40,438 nucleotides of DNA from CAZXFG01 sp964640515. Lineage in GTDB: Bacteria > Patescibacteriota > Patescibacteriia > Magasanikbacterales > GWA2-37-8. The translations under genes were made by a program, and so were the position numbers. The notes under the pieces were generated by a model that saw only the letters and a program-made list of their open reading frames with translations, ran no database searches and was not told where the DNA came from. Position 1 is the first letter of the stretch; each line of letters opens with the position of its first letter. Location of the stretch: NCBI GenBank assembly GCA_964640515.1, contig CAZXFG010000002.1, positions 1-40,438 on the forward strand. Reading direction: 5' to 3'. Below are positions 9,072 through 14,851 of this stretch, in pieces.

Positions 9072-9458
9072 ATGTCAGAAGTTCCCCAACAAACTAAGAA
9101 GGAACTCCCCTCTTTAGACTATATAGCCGGCCTAGTTTCCAGCCGCGGTAATTTTGGTTGGGCTAAAAAAGGAAAGCGGATAATCCCCTTCTTCCAAATC
9201 AAGATCCATCGTTCAGAACTCTCCACTCTTAAACTTGTTAAAGCCAAACTGGGTTTAAGGGAAAAGATATACGAATATTGCCATCAAAACAGAAACTATG
9301 CTTTACTGCTGGTAAGAAAAAAACTGGTCCTGGAACAGACGATTATACCCTCGTTTGAATTCCGCCTGTTTGGCGCGAGGCAAAAACAGTTTGAAAAATG
9401 GAAAAAACGGTTTTACCGGATATGGTTAGCCAAACTCTACCCGGAAGCTAAAATTTAA
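9072..9458 (+). CDS. Single-motif LAGLIDADG-family protein, catalytic acid lost
   Basis: 128 residues. Residues 16-28 (LDYIAGLVSSRGN) align with the LAGLIDADG helix: the glycines are kept, but the conserved acid at position 6 is Ser and the metal-binding Asp/Glu at position 8 is Arg. The rest follows the fold: a beta hairpin (IPFFQIKIHR), helix STLKLVKAKLG, EKIYEY, YALLLVRKK, then FEKWKKRF near the C-terminus. Single-motif members act as homodimers on roughly 22-24-bp palindromes; this one should bind but not cut DNA. It is a stand-alone gene, not in an intron or intein, with its own promoter. A 26-bp perfect palindrome lies 58 bp downstream. It could be a domesticated regulator or a decaying homing endonuclease. 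Confidence 0.7.
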   Translation: MSEVPQQTKKELPSLDYIAGLVSSRGNFGWAKKGKRIIPFFQIKIHRSELSTLKLVKAKLGLREKIYEYCHQNRNYALLLVRKKLVLEQTIIPSFEFRLFGARQKQFEKWKKRFYRIWLAKLYPEAKI

Positions 9459-9516
9459 CGGGTGTTCCATAATAAACTCGCGTAAACATGTTACTTGTGA
9501 ACGGCTAAAAATGAAA

Positions 9517-9542
9517 ATTTGTATAGACTAGTCTATACAAAT
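9517..9542. repeat. Perfect 26-bp palindrome, copy 1 of 4
   Basis: The core half TTTGTATAGACT (9518-9529) is followed without spacer by its exact reverse complement (9530-9541); one extra base pair on each side extends it to 26 bp. The centre is the hexamer ACTAGT. Identical 24-bp cores occur at 9708, 36882 and 36997 and nowhere else that I found. Confidence 0.95.
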
Positions 9543-9559
9543 CGCACAGATTCACCACT

Positions 9560-9592
9560 TTATACACCAAGTTATCCACAGCTCTATACACA
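9560..9592 (+). promoter_or_regulatory. Three DnaA-box-like nonamers at 12-bp spacing
   Basis: TTATACACC (9560-9568), TTATCCACA (9572-9580) and CTATACACA (9584-9592) lie head to tail with an exact 12-bp period. The middle one is the consensus DnaA box; the others differ at one or two positions. The array sits between palindrome copy 1 and tRNA-Ala, far from dnaA. A DnaA titration or regulatory site is a plausible reading; binding is not shown. Confidence 0.6.
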
Positions 9593-9625
9593 AAACCACC
9601 CTAAAAGGTGATTTTGACTCAAAAG

Positions 9626-9696
9626 TGGACCTAGGCAGAATCGAACTGCCGTCCCAGCAATGCGAATGCTGTGTTCTACCACTGAACCATAGGCCC
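9626..9696 (-). tRNA. tRNA-Ala (anticodon CGC)
   Basis: 71 nt, no encoded CCA. Acceptor GGGCCTA pairs with TAGGTCC and contains the G3:U70 wobble pair that is the alanine identity element, with A73. The D arm is GTTC/GAAC, the anticodon stem CAGCA/TGCTG around loop TTCGCAT, and the T arm GGCAG-TTCGATT-CTGCC. It reads GCG codons. Palindrome copy 2 lies 10 bp upstream, so tRNA-Arg, the palindrome and tRNA-Ala may be on one transcript. Confidence 0.95.
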
Positions 9697-9705
9697 GTAA
9701 TCCAT

Positions 9706-9733
9706 TGTTTGTATAGACTAGTCTATACAAACA
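9706..9733. repeat. Perfect 28-bp palindrome, copy 2 of 4
   Basis: The same 24-bp core (9708-9731) as the other copies, extended by two complementary base pairs on each side (TG and CA). It lies in the 56-bp spacer between tRNA-Arg and tRNA-Ala. If transcribed it would form a 12-14-bp hairpin in the tRNA precursor. Confidence 0.95.
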
Positions 9734-9752
9734 GCCCCTCCCAAACAGCCCC

Positions 9753-9827
9753 TGGTGCCCCCGAAGGGAATTGAACCCCTATTTTGTCCTTAGGACGGAC
9801 CTGTTCTATCCGTTGAACTACGGGGGC
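9753..9827 (-). tRNA. tRNA-Arg (anticodon CCT)
   Basis: 75 nt including an encoded CCA. Acceptor GCCCCCG pairs with CGGGGGC, then A73-CCA. The D arm is GTTC/GAAC, the anticodon loop GTCCTAA gives CCT (codon AGG), and the T arm is AGGGG-TTCAATT-CCCTT. The outermost anticodon-stem pair is a G-A mismatch. It is the first gene of the tRNA-Arg/tRNA-Ala pair. Confidence 0.93.
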
Positions 9828-9924
9828 CTGGCAACAATTTTACAGGAAAAAATATCTCTTGGCAAGTATCTGCTTGCTATTTTATCCCCGTCATAATACA
9901 ATTGTTAATGTTTTTCCATTAAAA

Positions 9925-11025
9925 ATGATTTATATGAATTCAGTCATCGCTTTAATAGCATCTTTGGGATTATTAATCGCCTGTCTGGTCATTTTTCTAC
10001 TTTTTAGAAAACTTCAGGAGAGCCAAAAACCTAAAGAAGGGGAGCAGAATATCTTTTTAATGTTGCAAAACCAGATTCAAGAGCTCAACCAACTGGTTGA
10101 TCGCAAGATTAGCGACACGCACAAGGTAATGACTGAAACCCAAAGCAGTCTGCACCGTACCATTCAAACGCAATTCGGTCAAAGCGCCAAGATTATTTCC
10201 GATGTGACTGAACGCCTGACCAAATTAGATGAGACCAATCGCCAAGTCGTCAATTTTGCCGACCAATTGCAGAACCTGGAAAATATTTTACAAAATCCCA
10301 AACACCGCGGCATACTGGGGGAATACTATCTGGAAAATGTCTTAAAAAATGTTTTGCCGCCCGGGAGTTATCAGATGCAATATAAATTTTCCGACGGCGA
10401 CATCGTGGACGCGGTGGTCTTCATTAAAGATAAAATCATACCAATTGACTCCAAGTTTTCTTTGGAAAATTACAACCGCGCCGTGAGTGAAAAAGACGCT
10501 AACCTTAGAGAAGAATTGGAAGGCGCTTTTAAGCGGGACCTCAAAAATAGAATTGATGAAACCAGCAAATATATCAAGCCCAAGGAGGGGACCATGGATT
10601 TCGCTTTTATGTTTATCCCGGCCGAGGGAATATATTACGACTTACTAATCAACCAAGTGGGCGCGCTAAAAACCAACACCCATGATTTAATTGAATACGC
10701 TTTTAAGGAAAGACATGTGATCATTGTGTCGCCGACTTCTTTCCTGGCTTATCTACAAACCGTCATGCAGGGCCTCCGAGCGTTAAAGATAGAGGAGTCA
10801 GCCAAAGAAATCAGGAAGAGGGTGGAGGAGCTGGGTAAACATATTCTGGCCTATGACGAATACATGAAAAAACTGGGCATCAACCTGGGCACTACGGTCA
10901 ACGCCTATAATACCGCCTATAAAGAGCTGAATAAGATAGATAAAGATGTGATGCGAATCACGGACGGAGAAAAACAAATTGAGCCGGCTTTGCTGGAAAA
11001 ACCAAATTTAGAGATAGAATCTTGA
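9925..11025 (+). CDS. rmuC: DNA recombination protein RmuC
   Basis: 366 residues from ATG 9925 (an in-frame ATG at 9934 is equally possible; the open frame upstream begins with TTG and lacks a ribosome site). One N-terminal membrane helix (SVIALIASLGLLIACLVIFLLF) precedes a coiled coil with many Gln/Lys (about 30-120). The RmuC domain follows: GEYYLENVLKNVLPPGSY, then VDAVVFIKDKIIPIDSKF, then FMFIPAEGIYYDLL and VIIVSPTSFLAYLQTV. RmuC is a membrane-anchored nuclease-fold protein that limits inversions at short repeats. It stands alone; the -35 of rpsT overlaps its stop codon. Confidence 0.93.
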   Translation: MIYMNSVIALIASLGLLIACLVIFLLFRKLQESQKPKEGEQNIFLMLQNQIQELNQLVDRKISDTHKVMTETQSSLHRTIQTQFGQSAKIISDVTERLTKLDETNRQVVNFADQLQNLENILQNPKHRGILGEYYLENVLKNVLPPGSYQMQYKFSDGDIVDAVVFIKDKIIPIDSKFSLENYNRAVSEKDANLREELEGAFKRDLKNRIDETSKYIKPKEGTMDFAFMFIPAEGIYYDLLINQVGALKTNTHDLIEYAFKERHVIIVSPTSFLAYLQTVMQGLRALKIEESAKEIRKRVEELGKHILAYDEYMKKLGINLGTTVNAYNTAYKELNKIDKDVMRITDGEKQIEPALLEKPNLEIES

Positions 11026-11050
11026 CTTTTCCGCCCATCTGTATTAATAT
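11022..11050 (+). promoter_or_regulatory. rpsT promoter
   Basis: TTGACT (11022-11027), a 17-bp spacer and TAATAT (11045-11050). The -35 overlaps the rmuC stop codon. Confidence 0.7.
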
Positions 11051-11064
11051 ATCCGCATAATTTC

Positions 11065-11104
11065 GCCCGCTAAACTGTTTTTAGCTCTCATAAAACAGGC
11101 GGGC
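11065..11104 (+). promoter_or_regulatory. Leader hairpin of rpsT
   Basis: GCCCGC (11065-11070) pairs with GCGGGC (11099-11104) and CTGTTTT (11075-11081) with AAAACAG (11092-11098), giving two coaxial stems separated by a one-sided TAAA bulge. It lies wholly in the predicted leader, 20 nt before the ATG, and no T-run follows. An S20 autoregulatory leader is possible. Confidence 0.5.
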
Positions 11105-11124
11105 AGTAAACCACTCTAATCTCT

Positions 11125-11385
11125 ATGCCCAATAAAGCTAGCGCTAAAAAAGCCCTAAGACAGAACAAAAAAAGAGCCGCCATTAATCAGATGTACCGAG
11201 AAAAATTCAGAAACGCCGTGAAAAAAGCGGCCAAAGCTAATTCGGCTGAAGAATTCATGAAACTGGCCAGTTTGGCTCAAAAAGCTCTGGATAAAGCGGC
11301 TAAACACGGCACCATCAAGAAAAATACGGCCAGCCGCAAGCTATCCCGCCTGATGAAAAAACAAAAAACCGCGGTAAAAAAATAA
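11125..11385 (+). CDS. rpsT: 30S ribosomal protein S20
   Basis: 86 residues, Lys/Ala-rich and all-helical, the usual S20 length. Recognisable features are SAKKALRQNKKRAAINQMYR at the N-terminus, the AVKKAAKANS segment and the C-terminal HGTIKKNTASRKLSRLMKK. It binds 16S rRNA in the small-subunit body. There is no Shine-Dalgarno before the ATG, only the leader hairpin. A terminator follows at 11403. Confidence 0.97.
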   Translation: MPNKASAKKALRQNKKRAAINQMYREKFRNAVKKAAKANSAEEFMKLASLAQKALDKAAKHGTIKKNTASRKLSRLMKKQKTAVKK

Positions 11386-11402
11386 AGTAAACAAAACAAT
11401 CG

Positions 11403-11428
11403 CCATCCTCAATTGAGGATGGTTTTTG
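11403..11428 (+). terminator. Terminator after rpsT
   Basis: CCATCCTC and GAGGATGG form an 8-bp stem on a four-base loop, followed by TTTTTG. Confidence 0.85.
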
Positions 11429-11429
11429 T

Positions 11430-11457
11430 TTGCAAAAAGGGCCGCGTGGGATATAAT
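11430..11457 (+). promoter_or_regulatory. Promoter of the GGDEF gene
   Basis: TTGCAA (11430-11435), a 16-bp spacer and TATAAT (11452-11457). Confidence 0.6.
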
Positions 11458-11487
11458 GAATATATATTAAAATAATTCATATAAAAT

Positions 11488-12699
11488 ATGGGAGAACAAA
11501 GACCTTCACCGCCACCGGAATCCGGTTTAGAGCGAGATGCGCTACCTGGAATGAAAAAAATGAGAGAAAGAGGTGACCGGGCAAGAAAAATCACCGAGGA
11601 ACTTATACCTTTGATCCCAGACCCAGATGACGCCGAACGATTCTCACCCGAAGTCATCAAAACATATAAAAAACAAATGGCCGAAATAATTGCTCGGCAA
11701 ATTGAGCAACGACCAGACTGTGAACCAGCCGAACAGGAACAAATAACACAACAAATTATTAAAACTTTTGGGAGGCAAATGTTGCGCGCCTCCAAATCTG
11801 AACATGAATTGGAATCCTTTAAAACGCGGACTATGGAACTGGAGCGGGCGAGCAAAAGAGACCCTCTCACTGGCTTGCAAAACAGGAAAGGAGCGGAAGA
11901 GGGATACGCGGCCATCAGAGAATTAGAGAGGGAGGGTATCTTTCAAGGAGAAACTGTTTTTGTCAGATTTGACTTAGACAACTTCAAGCTAGTTAATGAT
12001 TTGCTAAGCCACAACCAAGGCGATCAAGTATTGCGCTGGGTGGCCAAAAATCTGGAAACAAAAGTCAATCAAACGGCCAATAGCGAATTGACTAAATTGG
12101 GGCTACGCCCGGCTGATGTGCGCATTCGTTTCAGCGGCGATGAATTTGGAATAATTCTTACCGATGTCCGACCGGGCAAACGGCAAACCGCAAATGGAGA
12201 GGAAGACATTTCTCTAGAAGACACGATAAAAAAAATTTTGGTCAGAGTTGTGGAAGCGATTGAGGATATAAATGAAGAATTGCCCGCTCAAGTAAAGGAT
12301 AAGATTTTTATTTCAGCCAGTGTCGGTTATGCTATTGTGCCTAAAAATGGAGCAACGTCATTTGATGAGGCCAACGCGCGAGCAGACAAAGCCGCTGGTA
12401 CGGCTAAACTGCTAAAATTCTTGCAACGGGAAGGAGAGGACTACCGCTCGGGTAAAAAAAGAATAATCAATTTTGATGTGGCAGAAAAAGAGGGTTTGCA
12501 GACGCAAGAAGAATTTCGCACTTTGAGTCCTTCTGAACTGGAAACCCTGCAGACTATTCAACCATTTTTACGGGCGTTAGACCAAGCAAAAAAAGTTGTG
12601 GACGAAGACATGGTCCCTTCCTTAGTTGCTCAATTCAATCAAATAGTAAAGACGATTCAGGAAGGTATAAGGCTCAAACAAGCGGAAAAAAAGGGGTAA
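11488..12699 (+). CDS. Soluble GGDEF-domain protein (putative diguanylate cyclase)
   Basis: 403 residues, no membrane helix or signal peptide. Residues 1-120 are charged and helical. The GGDEF domain spans about 125-315: DPLTGLQNRKG, FDLDNFKLVNDLLSHNQGD (metal and substrate residues), and the signature as SGDEF near residue 215. RPAD lies exactly five residues before the signature, matching the RxxD inhibitory I-site. A helical C-terminal extension of about 80 residues follows. The family makes cyclic di-GMP from two GTP; the first Gly is Ser here, a change tolerated in some active enzymes. The absence of other c-di-GMP genes in the window leaves the role open. It converges on holA with only 5 nt between the stops. 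Confidence 0.85.
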   Translation: MGEQRPSPPPESGLERDALPGMKKMRERGDRARKITEELIPLIPDPDDAERFSPEVIKTYKKQMAEIIARQIEQRPDCEPAEQEQITQQIIKTFGRQMLRASKSEHELESFKTRTMELERASKRDPLTGLQNRKGAEEGYAAIRELEREGIFQGETVFVRFDLDNFKLVNDLLSHNQGDQVLRWVAKNLETKVNQTANSELTKLGLRPADVRIRFSGDEFGIILTDVRPGKRQTANGEEDISLEDTIKKILVRVVEAIEDINEELPAQVKDKIFISASVGYAIVPKNGATSFDEANARADKAAGTAKLLKFLQREGEDYRSGKKRIINFDVAEKEGLQTQEEFRTLSPSELETLQTIQPFLRALDQAKKVVDEDMVPSLVAQFNQIVKTIQEGIRLKQAEKKG

Positions 12700-12704
12700 T
12701 AACT

Positions 12705-13667
12705 TTATGATTCCCCGACAAATAAATCTAGAAGCATTGACTGGTCGCCCTGACCGGTTTTTGTTTTGATGTCAATTTCCAGCAGACGCTGATAAATATT
12801 TTTGAGTTTTTGCAAAGGATACCGGCGCACCAAAGGCAAACTTTTTTTTACCGCGTAAGGATGCAAGCCGAGCGTCTCGGCCAAAGCGTCGCTGGTCATC
12901 TTATCCTCCCGGTCAAACAAATCGCGCAACTGGATCAAAATCCTGAACTGGCGCAGTATCATACTAAATAAGTATGTATCATCTTCACCCAATTTTCGCT
13001 GGTCGTCCATCAGCTTAAAAGCCGTTTTTTTATTTCCGCTCACCACCGCGTCCACCATGCTGAAAATGTTATCGTCTTCTTTTTCCGCTAAAAATAGCCG
13101 CGCATCGGCCAAACTAATTTCCTCGCCTTTTTTATAAGCCAACAACTGATCCAATAGAGAATTAAGCAACCACATGTCTTGACCGGTATGGCGAGCCAAA
13201 AAAACCAACGCGTGCGAACCTATTTTACCACCGCGAACCGCGACTTCTTTCCCGACCCAAGCGGACAATTCTCCCGTTTCCAAACTTTTAAATTCTTGGG
13301 CGTATTTTTCTTTAGCTAACAGCCCGGCCAATTCCTTGGCCGACCCGCTTTTACCAAACACTTCGCCTTGCCAAAAAACCAACACATTGCTTTCGGGAAT
13401 TTTTTTATTTTTTACCCATTCCGCTAATTCGGACAGCATATCCTCATCTGCGGAAGACAGAGTGTTTTCCAAAACTATCATTCTTTTTTCAGCCAAAAAA
13501 GGCGCGGCCGTCATCTCGCTCAATATCTTGCCCATTTCTTCTATTTTGGCATCCAAAATCACCACATTATACCCTTGGGGATCGCGCTGTTTCTTGAATT
13601 GCTCAATGGTTTTTTTGAGATATTGCCGGCTTCTAAAAGTGTCGGCGCCGTAGATGTAAATAATCAT
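12705..13667 (-). CDS. holA: DNA polymerase III subunit delta
   Basis: 320 residues, the usual size. The N-terminus MIIYIYGADTFRSRQYL is the nucleotide-binding-like start of the delta family; later segments include LVFWQGEVFGKSG, the AWVGKEVAVRGGKIG part, and the C-terminal DDTYLFSMILRQFRILIQL with the typical collar helices. Delta opens the beta clamp in the clamp-loader complex. It begins 30 nt after the end of the DUF4325 regulator and may be read from the same promoter. Confidence 0.93.
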   Translation of the reverse strand: MIIYIYGADTFRSRQYLKKTIEQFKKQRDPQGYNVVILDAKIEEMGKILSEMTAAPFLAEKRMIVLENTLSSADEDMLSELAEWVKNKKIPESNVLVFWQGEVFGKSGSAKELAGLLAKEKYAQEFKSLETGELSAWVGKEVAVRGGKIGSHALVFLARHTGQDMWLLNSLLDQLLAYKKGEEISLADARLFLAEKEDDNIFSMVDAVVSGNKKTAFKLMDDQRKLGEDDTYLFSMILRQFRILIQLRDLFDREDKMTSDALAETLGLHPYAVKKSLPLVRRYPLQKLKNIYQRLLEIDIKTKTGQGDQSMLLDLFVGES

Positions 13668-13697
13668 AGCAGGGGAATTGTATTACAAGCGGAAATT

Positions 13698-14735
13698 TTA
13701 AGCAACCGCGCGTTTAATCATAAACTCCACATTTTCATCAGCATTTATATGTCCAATATTTTTTCCCGGATTGGCATTCTTCCATACCCGGAATATTTCA
13801 TCGGCAAAACTCTGGCCAACGGTTTCTACTCCGTTAAAATCCAATACAATATCCCGAAATTTATCCAACCCCATCATTACTCTGCGCGCTTCGGAGCGTG
13901 ATAATAAATTTTTATCAACTTCAAATAATTTGACCAGCACTTTGGTTTTTGAAAAATCAAAAGTGTCTTTATCCGTGTATTCGGCAAATATCGCCTGCGC
14001 GGTTTTGGCGCCATTCACATTTATATTGAAATAGATTTCCGTTCCGCCGCGATCAACGCAATCCTCTAAAATAATATCCTTAAAATTTTCTTCATTGAAA
14101 AATCTGATAACCTTACCTGAACTCCTTATCGTGAATGAATCCGCCATTTTAGAAGTAAAAAAAATGCCTTGACCGGTATGTCTGGCCGCGTCGGTAGATT
14201 GTTTCCCCTTCAACAGCTGTTGGATGGCGGATAAGATATCCGATAAACCAAATTCCTGTTTAATTTTATTGAATATCCCCACTCCGCCATCTCTAACGGC
14301 AAAATTAACTTCATCCTTAATTCTTTCCATCGCTACTATCACTTTATCGGAACGCGAGTGCTCAATAGCGTTATTTACCATTTCCAATAAAGCGTAGGTT
14401 ACGATGTTATTTATATTTTTTTTCAGACCGAACAATACTCCAGTCTGATCCTGGATTCTTTTTAAAACATACTCTTCCGACAGATTCTCATTGAGAAAAG
14501 TTTCACTAAAATCCTTGATATTTTCCTTGGCGCGCCGCAACGACCGCGCGTCGGCTAATATATAAACGGCTTTGTTGGCTTTCCCTAAAAGCAAAATTCT
14601 TCCTTCGTCGCGCAGATCCTGCAAAGCGCGGTTCACATAGGTACGCGAAAAACCGCTCGCGCGGACAATGTCCGCGGCCTTGAGCTGTTTGACGGTTGTT
14701 ATTTTGGCCAAAATTAAAGATTTCAGGTTATTCAT
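13698..14735 (-). CDS. Winged-helix / HATPase / STAS-like (DUF4325) regulator
   Basis: 345 residues. Residues 1-65 are a winged helix (VKQLKAADIVRASGFSRTYV, then ALQDLRDEGRILLLGK). Residues about 100-235 are a GHKL ATPase: ALLEMVNNAIEHSRSD (N box), VRDGGVGIF (G1 box) and HTGQGIFFTSKMADSF (G2 box). Residues about 265-345 are the DUF4325 STAS-like domain (DFSKTKVLVKLFE, LDFNGVETVGQSFADEIFRV). There is no phosphorylatable His, so it resembles anti-sigma kinase plus antagonist fused in one chain and attached to a DNA-binding head. It has its own promoter flanked by two identical operator-like sites, so autoregulation is likely. The regulated process is unknown. Confidence 0.85.
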   Translation of the reverse strand: MNNLKSLILAKITTVKQLKAADIVRASGFSRTYVNRALQDLRDEGRILLLGKANKAVYILADARSLRRAKENIKDFSETFLNENLSEEYVLKRIQDQTGVLFGLKKNINNIVTYALLEMVNNAIEHSRSDKVIVAMERIKDEVNFAVRDGGVGIFNKIKQEFGLSDILSAIQQLLKGKQSTDAARHTGQGIFFTSKMADSFTIRSSGKVIRFFNEENFKDIILEDCVDRGGTEIYFNINVNGAKTAQAIFAEYTDKDTFDFSKTKVLVKLFEVDKNLLSRSEARRVMMGLDKFRDIVLDFNGVETVGQSFADEIFRVWKNANPGKNIGHINADENVEFMIKRAVA

Positions 14736-14747
14736 AGTTTGCAGTTT

Positions 14748-14790
14748 GTTGACAACTTATATTTTATCATATTTATATAAAGTTGTCAAC
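14748..14790 (-). promoter_or_regulatory. Promoter with twin GTTGnCAAC operators
   Basis: On the minus strand TTGACA (14789-14784), a 17-bp spacer and TAAAAT (14766-14761). The -35 lies inside GTTGTCAAC (14782-14790 on the plus strand) and its mirror GTTGACAAC lies at 14748-14756, just downstream of the -10. Each 9-mer is itself a palindrome with one central base, and together they form a dyad. This is a textbook layout for repression by the winged-helix protein encoded downstream. Confidence 0.8.
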
Positions 14791-14802
14791 CACATGTAAA
14801 CA

Positions 14803-14826
14803 AAATACGCCAAAAATGGCGTATTT
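14803..14826 (-). terminator. Terminator after polA
   Basis: AAATACGCCA and TGGCGTATTT form a perfect 10-bp stem on an AAAA loop; the minus strand continues with TTTTG. Confidence 0.7.
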
Positions 14827-14851
14827 ATTGGATTTTTACTATCGGCCAGGC

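Noticed and set aside
9706..9733. Palindromes as dif or parS sites
   Set aside because: dif has two 11-bp arms around a 6-bp centre and is single copy; parS has a different 16-bp sequence. Neither fits four spacerless palindromes.
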